Of a stretch of 64,000 bases of DNA, positions 35,286 through 44,860 are shown piece by piece; the first letter of the stretch is position 1; every line of letters starts with the position of its first letter. Under the pieces are notes generated by a model that saw nothing but the letters and a program-made list of their open reading frames with translations, searched no databases and was not told the DNA's origin. The translations under genes were made by a program, and so were the position numbers. The stretch is from Chloroflexota bacterium (lineage in GTDB: Bacteria; Chloroflexota; Anaerolineae; Anaerolineales; Anaerolineaceae), in the NCBI GenBank assembly GCA_012797815.1, contig JAAZOK010000172.1:1-64000 (forward strand), read 5' to 3'.

Positions 35286-36155
35286 TTATTCTTCCCGATC
35301 TCCTATATTCAGTTGGGCATAAGAAACCTGTTCTTTCTCAGAAGAGAGCGCGAATTCAAGAGCAGCCAATGCGCGCGAGACTATTTTCTCCACGGTTACC
35401 GCATCATCAGGAAAGGTAGCAACGCCTACGCATACTGCGGCATTTTCTTGCTGGACAATCCCATTGATCAGACGAGAAGCGGCAATCTTCGCTTCTTCCT
35501 GCCCGGTCTCCGGTAAAATGGCACCCAGGGTATCCCTGTCATAGCGGGATACTTTATCAAGGGTGCGCAAAATGCCCATACTGATCTTGGCTGTTTCAGC
35601 CATTAACTCCTCAGCCCGCTCATTATCACCCTCAGAAACATAATCTTGGTAGTTCAACAAGCGCACCATCATCACACTGACCGATTTTTTGGTACGCCGG
35701 GAACGGATGAATTCTTCATCCAGCGTCTGTCTGAAAACATGCCATTTGATCAACCCCAATGTATCATGCAAAGTAAGTTCCTCGATAAGGACGTTACTGG
35801 ATGAGTATTGCTGGAGGATATAGTCTATCTCATGATGGATGGCGTGCGAAAACAGCACCGCCAGCAGTGCCACACCTGCGAACACCCCAAACGGAAGCAG
35901 GGCGATACGTAAAGTAGCCTGCGCAGAATACTGCATCCAACCATATACCGCCACACTTAACACCAGCATTATCCAATCGAACCATTTATTGAACTGCAGA
36001 ATGGCAATAACCGTCACAAAACCCAGTAGACATAATCCCAAAACGAGGATCTGTTGGTCGACTATAACCAATCCGCCCGCGCCTGCTACCAAAACTAAGA
36101 CCAACAGTGCGATCAGGATAGACAACTTATTCTTAGAAACGGACCTATTTTTCAT
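35286..36155 (-). CDS. Membrane protein with degenerate GGDEF domain
   Basis: A 289-residue protein. Residues about 10-115 contain four hydrophobic segments; residues about 125-285 resemble a diguanylate cyclase domain (LHDTLGLIKWHVFRQTLDEEF, VSRYDRDTLGAILPETG, AVCVGVATFPDDAVT). Where active enzymes have GG(D/E)EF this one has YDRDT, so it should lack cyclase activity and may bind nucleotide or act as a partner protein. It is last in the exopolysaccharide operon and overlaps the BcsB-like gene by 11 bases, so a role in c-di-GMP control of the synthase is likely (inference). Confidence 0.82.
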   Translation of the reverse strand: MKNRSVSKNKLSILIALLVLVLVAGAGGLVIVDQQILVLGLCLLGFVTVIAILQFNKWFDWIMLVLSVAVYGWMQYSAQATLRIALLPFGVFAGVALLAVLFSHAIHHEIDYILQQYSSSNVLIEELTLHDTLGLIKWHVFRQTLDEEFIRSRRTKKSVSVMMVRLLNYQDYVSEGDNERAEELMAETAKISMGILRTLDKVSRYDRDTLGAILPETGQEEAKIAASRLINGIVQQENAAVCVGVATFPDDAVTVEKIVSRALAALEFALSSEKEQVSYAQLNIGDREE

Positions 36156-38337
36156 GCTTCCTCGGCTTTCTGTTCTTCAGCAGTTCTTCGACAATTTTTA
36201 TTACCAGCAAAATCACCGCAAGTGCTCCAAAACCGATACCAACCCAAATGGGCAGAGTATCTGCTTTTTGTTGTTGAACCTCCGGTGATTCTTCTACCTT
36301 GGGTACCAGATCGGCGGTATTCTGGATCATGGCAGATGAGATCGAGTTTTCTGCCCGGGTCAATGCCAGGTCCCCATATAGATTTTTAATGTTGGTGGTA
36401 TCCATCAAAGCATCCACCGCCCAACCGATCCCTTTGTCAGAGGTACCGGTTGCGATCAACATGGGATTACCATCACTATCGAGCAACGCTTCCAAATAAC
36501 CGATATCTGCAAAATTGGGGTCTACCTGTACCACATCATTCAATGCAGTGGGGTTATTTGTGCCCTCCTCAAATGGTTGAGGAAGTTGTTTGTTCAGTTC
36601 AGCGATTTTACTGTTCTTGGTGGGTTGCCCGATTATGAACAAATGAGTGGGTTTTTCGGCTACCTTATCATATTCAGAAGGAGTGTAAACTTGCAGTCCG
36701 ATCCCTTCCCCATTCAGATAGTGACCCAGGAAACCACTTAATCGAATGACCATTTCATCGACCATTCTGTTGGGATCATCAGGAAGGATGAATCCAAAAT
36801 CGGACATGTCAGAATTGCCGATGAAGGCGTATGGAAACTCGTTGATAGAAAGCACATCGCTGGATGGACCCAACGGAACATTTAACTCCGTATCCGCGAA
36901 GACCACGATCCACGACGAAGTGGGGTCCACATCCAAGCAATCATAACGGGCATCCCGGTAGCCATCCGGGAGATTCATATTACTTACCACCGTCAATACA
37001 TTGTCACCATAATCAAACAAACGGGCAGGGATGACGACATCTTGCCAGGCATCTTCGGCATTATCGGTGGTCAATTGGATGGTATCGGTAGGGGTGCCGT
37101 TCATCAGAACGGTAATATACGATTCTTCCAATTCGCCAAAATCCGAATGAGCGAAATGCAAGCGCATGGTTACATCACTCGTTACTTTCCACGAGGTAGC
37201 CAGAGGCAGTGTGTAGGCAATACGTTGTTCCGTGGTGCCCCATGAGGTGGTATCCAGATACTGGTAATCAGCCAGGGTAAACGTTGAAACATAAGTTGCC
37301 TGTGAGGATACGGAAGCAGGCACCTGGTTCAAAACAGCCAGGGCATCTGGAAGCTGCGTGATGACTGAATCCATGGTAAGCGCTGTAGCAGCTTTCAATA
37401 AGGCAGCATCCGTGTTACCGGTCACCACCAGTACCGATTGATATTGATTATCACGGAACTGTCCGGTCCACAAAATTCCGGCTTCATCGGAATATGGATT
37501 GCCGTTCGCGTCCTGCAATATTCCATCCACGATCTTCCATGGTGCAGAAAGTTCGGACAATAAAGCAAGGTGGCTGGCTCGCCCCACCAGAATGACGTTC
37601 CCCTTCAAGGCAGCCGGGTTGGACCCGGCATCACTTTGCGAAGCGAAAGCGATGTTCAAGGTACGCCAGCTCGCGGATTGCCCCAATTTGGCACTTACCA
37701 GTGCTGCAGCATTGGTTTCAACCGAGGTCGGCGAATCGGGCAGCACAAACGTAACCTCGTTCTCGACAATCCCGGAATCAAGCACAAAGGGGACGGGAAA
37801 TTCATTTAATACCGGAGCAGCTATTTTATCCTGGTACACCAGATCGAAACTAGAGGTGGTGTGGACGGTGAACCATAGTAAATCGTCATCCAGATTCATG
37901 CAGTCAAACCCCTCAAATCCCAGGTAAAAGACCAACTGGATGCGATTGTACCCCTCTACCCATAATTCCCTGGGAATCTGTACGCTCAACTCCCCGTGGT
38001 CGCTATTTTCTGCGTTAAGCTCAACACTGGCAATTTGCGAACCATTGAAATTCACCACAAATGAGGATTTATCGCTAAGTGCTTGAGCATGGCTGAATTT
38101 TAAATTGAGCATGCTGCCCGCTTGCGGTTCCCAGGTGGAAGGATAGACAAAACCATATTCATGCACTGCATTGATTCCCTTGAACGAATCATCTGAAAGC
38201 AGAATGCCCAGATCTTCAAAGGTAAATGTGCTTGATTGCTCCTGCACCTTGGATTGTGGTACTCCGGCAAAGATTATTAAAAATGCGAGAATGATTGATA
38301 AGCTATTCCATATTTTTCTTCCAGTTTTCTTTGACAT
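36145..38337 (-). CDS. BcsB-like cellulose synthase accessory protein
   Basis: A 730-residue exported protein similar to the cellulose synthase subunit BcsB. An N-terminal membrane segment (about residues 8-28) acts as signal or anchor, followed by alternating carbohydrate-binding-like and flavodoxin-like domains; the paired LNLKFSHAQALSDKSSFVV and VTMRLHFAHSDFGELEESY strands show the internal duplication. A C-terminal helix (IGFGALAVILLVIKIV, about residues 700-715) anchors it in the membrane before a basic tail. In cellulose systems BcsB guides the growing chain out of BcsA. The ATG at 38337 was chosen for its aaggag site. Confidence 0.85.
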   Translation of the reverse strand: MSKKTGRKIWNSLSIILAFLIIFAGVPQSKVQEQSSTFTFEDLGILLSDDSFKGINAVHEYGFVYPSTWEPQAGSMLNLKFSHAQALSDKSSFVVNFNGSQIASVELNAENSDHGELSVQIPRELWVEGYNRIQLVFYLGFEGFDCMNLDDDLLWFTVHTTSSFDLVYQDKIAAPVLNEFPVPFVLDSGIVENEVTFVLPDSPTSVETNAAALVSAKLGQSASWRTLNIAFASQSDAGSNPAALKGNVILVGRASHLALLSELSAPWKIVDGILQDANGNPYSDEAGILWTGQFRDNQYQSVLVVTGNTDAALLKAATALTMDSVITQLPDALAVLNQVPASVSSQATYVSTFTLADYQYLDTTSWGTTEQRIAYTLPLATSWKVTSDVTMRLHFAHSDFGELEESYITVLMNGTPTDTIQLTTDNAEDAWQDVVIPARLFDYGDNVLTVVSNMNLPDGYRDARYDCLDVDPTSSWIVVFADTELNVPLGPSSDVLSINEFPYAFIGNSDMSDFGFILPDDPNRMVDEMVIRLSGFLGHYLNGEGIGLQVYTPSEYDKVAEKPTHLFIIGQPTKNSKIAELNKQLPQPFEEGTNNPTALNDVVQVDPNFADIGYLEALLDSDGNPMLIATGTSDKGIGWAVDALMDTTNIKNLYGDLALTRAENSISSAMIQNTADLVPKVEESPEVQQQKADTLPIWVGIGFGALAVILLVIKIVEELLKNRKPRKHEK

Positions 38338-38348
38338 ATGCACACTCC

Positions 38349-40052
38349 TTAATTATTGACCTGGTCGGGTTGGTTAGGATCGGCGATCGTATATAAACGC
38401 CAGGGTAATGGTGAGGGAAACTCGGTTTTAAATTTTGTCCAGGTCTCAAAACCCTCATAAATACCCGGATAATACTGCAAAACCTGTGAACGCCCACGGG
38501 CATCAAAAGTAGGATAAGGCACCAGAATTTGATCTGCCTTCCCGACCGGATTCCGTAAAATATCAAAGAAATCCATATCGGTCGTCATGACCAGATTCTT
38601 GGGATGATCCACCATCAAAGCCAGCGACATCGAGATGGAATGATCCACTATGGTAATTGTATTGGCGGGTTGGGCATTCAGGTAATTGGCAATCATTTGC
38701 ATTTCAGCCAGGGATGCATTCTCATAAGATACCGATTGCTGTTCACCAGCAATGATCCATGACAACAATAATTTCTGCGGCATAGGCTCCTGGATCAGAT
38801 CCCATTTCTTGCTAACCTGACTATAGGTTGGAAATGCCAGGCACACCACAAGCAGCAGATTAATAACCATGCGCTGCCATTTTTTCTCCAATGCTAAATG
38901 AACCGCCCCCATCACAATAACACCGCCCGGAATGAGCCAGATGAAATAACGGCTGAAAGCAGGCAAGTAACCACGATAGCCAATCAGGAAAGTGAACATA
39001 ATGATCGACCAACCCAACAAGATGTAATCGAGGTCGATCCAGCGCTTTTTGGCAATCATAATCAATAAGAGCAACAGGCTGGCTACTACCAACAAAGGAC
39101 CCACAAAAGATATCTCCGTGAATAGCAATCGCAATGAACCACTGATCGAGTTCATGGCGTAATACCAGAGTTGATCCGGACCAAGAGTCTGGGCAGTATC
39201 GGGAGTATTCGCGGTAGCCCCCGGACCCACCAGGAAGTAGATGGGATTCCCCATGATCGTCCAGTTCAGAAAGACCCAGAACATAAAACCATAGGCAGGC
39301 GGGACCAGGAAAGAAAGCAGATCTGCTTCCAGTTTCTCGGGAGAAGTTTTTCCTCTACTAAAAAGCCAATTCCAAGAAATGCCCACTGCCATGACAGCGG
39401 TCCAGGCCAGTGCTTCATAACGGCAATAAATTGCCAACCAGGCACCGATAGCAGCCATCATGATGCCACTATTTCTGCGTTCTTGTCGCCAGATCAGATA
39501 TCCATTGAAAGAGAATAACAGGAATCCTATAAAAGGCGTCTCGGACATACCCAGAGCTGCATTATGTAATATCAGCGGTTGAACTCCCACCAATATCATC
39601 CAGATAATGCGCCAGAGTTTTTCCACCTTGAAGCGTCCCAAAATGCTGTATAGCTGTGTCATCGCAAAAGCAGCATACATGGCGCTCATCAAAGTACCCG
39701 AGATCAAATCCAAATCAAATGGGTGTAAGAGGATAACAAAGGGGATATCAGAAACAGCCGGCAACGGAGGCCAGATATAACCGATCGCCGAAAGGTGGGG
39801 ATCACGTCCAAATATCGCAGCAAATGCCTGCGATATTCTGGATAGCCCTTCATAATCAGAGATAGCATAAGAAAGCGTGCCATAAATGCCGATCAGCGCA
39901 TAAACCAAAAAAGTAACAATAAAGATATATGTGGAGGGATACGAAAACAACTTTCGAATACCCTCCTTTATGTACAGACGGTTCTTCTCACGTGGAGCAT
40001 AAACCGGAGAAACAGCGGGAGCAGGATCGATAACGTTATTTTCAGGAAGCAC
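38349..40052 (-). CDS. GT-C-type membrane glycosyltransferase (GT39/ArnT-like)
   Basis: A 567-residue polytopic protein with about eleven hydrophobic segments and a C-terminal soluble part (about residues 440-567). After the first helix comes an SDYEGLSRISQAF segment, at the place where GT-C enzymes carry catalytic acidic residues. Such enzymes transfer sugars from polyprenyl-phosphate donors outside the membrane. The GTG start at 40052 is proposed because of a strong ggaggag site; in-frame ATGs up to 40112 would lie deep in the preceding gene. It may decorate the polymer made by the neighbouring GT2 synthase. Confidence 0.75.
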   Translation of the reverse strand: MLPENNVIDPAPAVSPVYAPREKNRLYIKEGIRKLFSYPSTYIFIVTFLVYALIGIYGTLSYAISDYEGLSRISQAFAAIFGRDPHLSAIGYIWPPLPAVSDIPFVILLHPFDLDLISGTLMSAMYAAFAMTQLYSILGRFKVEKLWRIIWMILVGVQPLILHNAALGMSETPFIGFLLFSFNGYLIWRQERRNSGIMMAAIGAWLAIYCRYEALAWTAVMAVGISWNWLFSRGKTSPEKLEADLLSFLVPPAYGFMFWVFLNWTIMGNPIYFLVGPGATANTPDTAQTLGPDQLWYYAMNSISGSLRLLFTEISFVGPLLVVASLLLLLIMIAKKRWIDLDYILLGWSIIMFTFLIGYRGYLPAFSRYFIWLIPGGVIVMGAVHLALEKKWQRMVINLLLVVCLAFPTYSQVSKKWDLIQEPMPQKLLLSWIIAGEQQSVSYENASLAEMQMIANYLNAQPANTITIVDHSISMSLALMVDHPKNLVMTTDMDFFDILRNPVGKADQILVPYPTFDARGRSQVLQYYPGIYEGFETWTKFKTEFPSPLPWRLYTIADPNQPDQVNN

Positions 40053-43000
40053 TATTCTCCTCCTCTCCTGATCCCTCATCCTCATCCAACCCCTTTTCCT
40101 GGCTGAATCCATGAATGGTCTTCTCCCAATAATGCGGTTTGCTGATCAACTGCAGAAAACCTTTCCACGCACCAATGCTCATCAGCCCCCAATAGATAGG
40201 ACTTAACAGGGCGAAACGCACATTATCGTAGTGCTTGCGCCGCATGGCACCTGCCACATTCATGTAGGTAAAGACAAAATTTCCCAGATACAGGCTTATT
40301 GAACTCAGATAAAAAATGACGCCAGGGAAAGTTTCTTGAATAAATGCCCATTTGGTCAGGAACCACACCGTGGTTATCGTCCATAGCACCGGGTTGACCA
40401 ATGCTGCAAAAAAGGTACCTCCAGTGACGAATTGAAAACTGATGAAGCCTTTAAGTCCTACTTCGCGCAGCAACTTGAAGGGATCGCGCATATGTACCAA
40501 CCAGGTTTGGATATAACCCTTGATCCAGCGCGAACGTTGGCGCAACCAGTTGTTCAAACGACTATTGGCTTCTTCATAGGTAGTGGAATCGATAGTGCGG
40601 GTATGAAATCCACGTTTATAAAGACGCATTCCCAGGTCAGCATCCTCGGTCACATTATGAGGATCCCAGGCACCCACTTCAGCCAGGGCACGACGTTTGA
40701 AATGGTTTGACGTTCCGCCCAGGGGAATAGGTGCCTCCGATGCATCCAGCCCGGGCAAAAAAAGATCAAACCACATCGAATATTCCGATGTGAACCACTG
40801 CGTGAGCAGATTTTGTGTGCGATTGTAGTAGTTCAATTTTGCCTGTATGCATACCACCTGTGGATCAGATTTTTCAAATGCAACAACCGCTTTCTTGAGT
40901 TGATCGCGGTCCGGGCGGTCTTCTGCGTCGAAGATCACAATATATTCGCCCTTGGCATGGATCAGTCCGTAGTTGCAAGCTTTCGGTTTGGTTCTCGGTT
41001 GTGAACCGGGCACAATGGTCGCTTTGAAATGCGGAGGAAGGTTGAGTTCATAGAAACGTTGAATGGTCTCGGTATCATCTTCTTCCATCAGGATCTTGAT
41101 ATCTAATTTAGTGCTGGGGTAATCCAGGCGGGTAAGTGATTTCATCAGATTCGGCAACACATCCGCTTCTTTATATACCGGCACCAGCAAAGTATATACA
41201 GGCAGTTGTTTCGGATCAAGCGCCGCCAGTTCTTCATCTGAAACCGGCACTTCACAATCATGGTTCATGGCGCTGTAGACCAGATAGAATTTATACGCTG
41301 AAAACCCAATATAGAAGACGGTCACCAGTTCGTTCACGGTAATCGTAAAGGAAGTAAAATCAAGGATCGCCCATATTAATGAAAGAAAAAATAGAACAGA
41401 GAAAAATATGGACTGTCCCCTGCTGAGTACTTTAAAAGCCGATTCCCGTGGGGACCGCGTCAATAAATTTGAAGTACTGGTTATGGTGTAATCAGTAGAG
41501 TAGATACTCTCCAATGCATGTTCCAGACCTTCTTCTGAGGTTACAACCAGACGTACTTTCTTCCCGGTTATTTCCTTCACCTTTTCAATACCGGTCTTAT
41601 CGATCGGGTCAACGATCGCCAGTGTGAGCTCAGTTTTAGTAGCTTTTATTGGCAGCACACCATATTCACGCTCTATCTCCGCATCCACCAAGCGGACAAC
41701 ATCTTCCTGGATGCGCACACCTTTTAGATCGACGAACTTAAGACCCGCCTGCTGCGCCAGGATTTCGTATATCTGTTTTTCATGAATGAATTGCTTGATT
41801 AAAAGAGCCTGTCCCAGGCGCACTCCCGTCTGCTGTGAAAGTTCTAATGCCTCGTTCAACTGGCGGCGGGTGATATAACTATTCTCCAGCAGGTAGGTGC
41901 CGATATTCTTACGCCCCAATGTCCTGGTAATAGCTTCCTGCAACTCAGCGCGAGCTACCAAACTCGGATGAATAGAAGCACCCAGACGCTCCTCAAAGAA
42001 TGGAAGGTTCTGGGCTGTCATGGGGTCGGCAAAAGCCACCATGACATGCTGGCCTTCTTTTCGGATAGGGAGCATCATATATTGATTAGCAAAAGCCGCG
42101 TCAACCAACCCGGCTGTCTTCCGCTCAACCGGATCACGATAGAAGGTGCGAGTGATGCGATTCCCCATGCCATCGAATTCTTCACGCTGCTCTTCTATCA
42201 ATTTTGTATCAAATGTAGGAATGGAAAAAACCCTGCCCAGGATTTGATTTACCTGCGTACCATCATAACGACTGGCTTGTTTAAAAGCTTCATCGAAAGC
42301 CAGTTTATTTTCTGCCATCAGCTGGATCATTTGATTTGCCTGCGTTTGGGTAAGAAAATCAGAATTGATCAATTCCTGCACTGAGTGGTAGGATCCTTCA
42401 TCGATGGTTTGTTTACTGACACCCCAGGTTTTCTCGATGACCGCCTGTAGTACTTTCGCCGGCGCCAGCACGGGAAAGACCTGTTTATTTACATTCCGCT
42501 TGAACTGATTGAATCCCTTTCCATTAAAGGGATAGGGAGTGGCAATCCAGATGGCTTCCCCGGTTTCGTAGAACGGAATTAACGAATAGTTACGAACGAG
42601 TTCTTGAGAGAACCCCTGCAAGAATTGATGGTCGATAATCGAATGATCAAAGGATACTGCCGGAATGCCAGTTTGAAGACTAAATAGCGTGGGCAGGTCT
42701 CCCTCATCGAGGTACCCTCTGGCGATCAATCGTCTTCCCAACAACTCATCCTCGATAGTTGACATCCCATCGACTTCTTGAAGCTGCTTTTGTGTAAGAA
42801 TTTCCAGCGTCAACAAGATATCTTGAAATGAGAGTTCAAAATATTTGTTGTCATGATTCGATCGATCAGCATAAACCTGGTTGATCCAGGTTTGCAGTTG
42901 TTCCGAACTGATCAAATAAGGAGTGACAGTGCGTTGCGTTAGTGTTTGCAGCGCAGCAATCTTCTCTTTTGAAATTTCAACCCCGGCGATTTGAACGGAA

Positions 43001-43992
43001 GTCTCCGTGCACTTCAATATGATGACTCCCAGTTCTTCAGCCAGGCTTTCTGGAAGCAGCCGCTTACATTCTGGGTCAAGGCTCGTACCGGGCGGCATCA
43101 CGGGTATACCTGTCAACGCTGATTTCGCATCCTGCAGTTTCTCAATTGAAATGATACCCAGCGTTATGAACGCATCGATAATATTGACACGGTATTGCGT
43201 CGCGTAGACGCGAGCGCGTTGTACATCATTCGCATCCAGTGAAAAGTGATCCTGGCAATAATCAACGATCATCTGATCAGAAAGTTCCCGTCTTTTCTGT
43301 CCCTCCAAATAAATACGACGAAAAGCATTTTTCCACTGTCTCTCAGAACAGATCACCAGTCGCACATTGAAATTGAACAGGTTGTTAAGTTGCGAGATAT
43401 TATTTTCCAGGGCGGCGCCATTACATCCCACGAACAAACGACCACCCAGCCACCACAATGGGATTACCTGAAATTTTCTGGCAACATCCATTGGGATAAG
43501 CGATGCAAGATCATTCTTGATAGCTGTTTCACCCAGATCGAGATGCGGTAGCTGGTAATAGACACCTTGACACTCCAGATCCGCTTTTTCTAATGGTGTC
43601 AGGGAAGGTAGCGGACGATTTCCTTCATTTTCCTTTTGGTCGCTTTTTTCCCGCACTTCCCGTCTCTGTGGTTCCCCGTTCAACCGACGATAGAGTTCTC
43701 CATAATCGGCTTGAGGGAAATCGATATTGGGATCATCGTATAAAACATGTTGGAATTTCTGGAGTGAAAGATAAGGAATGCAATAAAGGCTGACGGGGCG
43801 TTTTAGCAATCGCTCAAGGTCGGATATATTTTCGAAGGCATGATCTGCCGTACCCAATACATAATGATCTCCATCCGCCCATAATGGCACCACATCATAT
43901 TTCTTCGAAATAGATTCGGGTATACCAGGATAAATATTCTGCGGCTGGAATTGTGTTGAAAGCTGCAGATAAGGCAATGTCCTATTTTTCAT
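40042..43992 (-). CDS. MshEN-array/GT2 fusion: probable c-di-GMP-regulated polysaccharide synthase
   Basis: A 1316-residue fusion. Residues about 5-870 contain roughly six tandem GspE/PilB N-terminal (MshEN-like) modules; the clearest are the last two (GTYLLENSYITRRQLNEALE then VRLGQALLIKQFIHEKQ). MshEN domains can bind c-di-GMP. Two membrane helices follow (about 880-920), then a BcsA-like GT2 domain from about 930 with DAED (about 1022), TEDAD (about 1115) and QRSRW (about 1152), and C-terminal membrane helices. E. coli NfrB also joins GT2 and an MshEN-like domain, but in the opposite order. The start at 43992 follows ggag; ATGs at 44001 and 44016 are alternatives. Confidence 0.88.
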   Translation of the reverse strand: MKNRTLPYLQLSTQFQPQNIYPGIPESISKKYDVVPLWADGDHYVLGTADHAFENISDLERLLKRPVSLYCIPYLSLQKFQHVLYDDPNIDFPQADYGELYRRLNGEPQRREVREKSDQKENEGNRPLPSLTPLEKADLECQGVYYQLPHLDLGETAIKNDLASLIPMDVARKFQVIPLWWLGGRLFVGCNGAALENNISQLNNLFNFNVRLVICSERQWKNAFRRIYLEGQKRRELSDQMIVDYCQDHFSLDANDVQRARVYATQYRVNIIDAFITLGIISIEKLQDAKSALTGIPVMPPGTSLDPECKRLLPESLAEELGVIILKCTETSVQIAGVEISKEKIAALQTLTQRTVTPYLISSEQLQTWINQVYADRSNHDNKYFELSFQDILLTLEILTQKQLQEVDGMSTIEDELLGRRLIARGYLDEGDLPTLFSLQTGIPAVSFDHSIIDHQFLQGFSQELVRNYSLIPFYETGEAIWIATPYPFNGKGFNQFKRNVNKQVFPVLAPAKVLQAVIEKTWGVSKQTIDEGSYHSVQELINSDFLTQTQANQMIQLMAENKLAFDEAFKQASRYDGTQVNQILGRVFSIPTFDTKLIEEQREEFDGMGNRITRTFYRDPVERKTAGLVDAAFANQYMMLPIRKEGQHVMVAFADPMTAQNLPFFEERLGASIHPSLVARAELQEAITRTLGRKNIGTYLLENSYITRRQLNEALELSQQTGVRLGQALLIKQFIHEKQIYEILAQQAGLKFVDLKGVRIQEDVVRLVDAEIEREYGVLPIKATKTELTLAIVDPIDKTGIEKVKEITGKKVRLVVTSEEGLEHALESIYSTDYTITSTSNLLTRSPRESAFKVLSRGQSIFFSVLFFLSLIWAILDFTSFTITVNELVTVFYIGFSAYKFYLVYSAMNHDCEVPVSDEELAALDPKQLPVYTLLVPVYKEADVLPNLMKSLTRLDYPSTKLDIKILMEEDDTETIQRFYELNLPPHFKATIVPGSQPRTKPKACNYGLIHAKGEYIVIFDAEDRPDRDQLKKAVVAFEKSDPQVVCIQAKLNYYNRTQNLLTQWFTSEYSMWFDLFLPGLDASEAPIPLGGTSNHFKRRALAEVGAWDPHNVTEDADLGMRLYKRGFHTRTIDSTTYEEANSRLNNWLRQRSRWIKGYIQTWLVHMRDPFKLLREVGLKGFISFQFVTGGTFFAALVNPVLWTITTVWFLTKWAFIQETFPGVIFYLSSISLYLGNFVFTYMNVAGAMRRKHYDNVRFALLSPIYWGLMSIGAWKGFLQLISKPHYWEKTIHGFSQEKGLDEDEGSGEEENSAS

Positions 43993-44263
43993 GGTCTCCA
44001 TCAGTATCTGTATCATCTATGAATTCATAGCCATGCCTGCGTCGTTTCGAATTTTTCGACGTACCGTTGTTCTTTTCGCGCAAGGTAAATAAAATACCAA
44101 TATCAGAAATTGCCAGGATAATTGAGAAAACGACAATGATGATCAAAGGGATGGTAAAATATCCAACCCACATACCCAAAAATAATGCCATTACAATACC
44201 GAGTGTCAGGAATACGCGGATCAAAACAATTACGATCAGTCGAGTACGATTTTTAATTTCCAT
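43982..44263 (-). CDS. Small membrane protein heading the exopolysaccharide operon
   Basis: A 93-residue protein with two closely spaced hydrophobic helices (about residues 8-32 and 34-58), then a basic KNSKRRRHG stretch and a very acidic tail (FIDDTDTDGDHE). No family recognised. Its 3' end overlaps the start of the synthase gene, so the products are probably made in step; it could be a membrane partner of the synthase (inference). The ATG follows aaaaagag, a weak ribosome site. Confidence 0.7.
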   Translation of the reverse strand: MEIKNRTRLIVIVLIRVFLTLGIVMALFLGMWVGYFTIPLIIIVVFSIILAISDIGILFTLREKNNGTSKNSKRRRHGYEFIDDTDTDGDHEK

Positions 44264-44523
44264 CTCTTTTTATGCCTGCTCATCACACTGAGGTTCTTCT
44301 TATTTTCGTACCAACCGGATAGAACAAGAATAGTTCTCAGTCATTTTAAATACCGTTCGATCTTCTATGCGAACTCTTTTTAGTTATTTATCTTGATGAA
44401 GATTACCTGAAATATAATTATAAAGATAATCCTATATATTTGTAATCTAGTATATATGATTTTTATCATAGATGTGAAAAGTATTTAATGGGGTCATTTT
44501 ATAAAGAAGAATACATCGTTACC

Positions 44524-44592
44524 TCATCCGATATCCACACCAACAATGCTTGCCAGGATATTCAACTCCATTGCGATCATTGATCTTTTCAT
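44524..44592 (-). CDS. Possible 22-residue leader peptide or small protein
   Basis: A 22-codon frame (MKRSMIAMELNILASIVGVDIG) has a good ggaggg ribosome site before its ATG, basic N-terminus and hydrophobic middle. It lies downstream of a terminator-like hairpin and upstream of the exopolysaccharide operon on the same strand, so it could be a leader peptide or a small secreted or membrane peptide. Short frames like this arise by chance, and support is limited to the start signal and layout. Confidence 0.3.
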   Translation of the reverse strand: MKRSMIAMELNILASIVGVDIG

Positions 44593-44619
44593 ACTGCCCT
44601 CCGCTCTTCTTTAACACAA

Positions 44620-44643
44620 AAACCGATCATCATTGATCGGTTT
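44620..44643. terminator. Terminator-like hairpin in the intergenic region
   Basis: A perfect 10-bp stem (44620-44629 with 44634-44643) with a tcat loop; the plus-strand side ends in TTT and the minus-strand side in TTTGTG. No gene obviously ends here, so its role is unclear. Confidence 0.5.
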
Positions 44644-44860
44644 CGCTACTGGCTCCCTAAAATTCAGAGGGGGATTACAATGAAAACAATACAATTCCCT
44701 GAAGCGACCATTTTTAAACTTTAGTTCACAGCCTTCAATTCCATCATTTAACAGCAATGCACATAGTATACATATTATTAACAAAATTACAAGATGGTAA
44801 CTCTCTTTAAAAGGGTAAAATTCAAGGCATGACAACACAAAAAAGGAGGTTATCCATATC

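Larger units (their letters stand above)
44264..44860. other. 597-bp AT-rich intergenic region
   Basis: The region separates the exopolysaccharide operon (minus) from the iron-transport gene (plus). It holds a very AT-rich central stretch (about 44400-44490), a possible 22-codon frame (44524-44592) and one strong hairpin (44620-44643), described separately. A longer minus-strand frame across 44611-44892 looks spurious. I found no convincing sigma-70 promoter for either flanking operon by eye, although both must have one here. Confidence 0.6.

Noticed and set aside
43982-44263. Plus-strand frame antisense to the small membrane protein (44067-44291)
   Set aside because: It is a shadow; the minus-strand frame has coherent membrane helices and overlaps the synthase gene in an operon arrangement.
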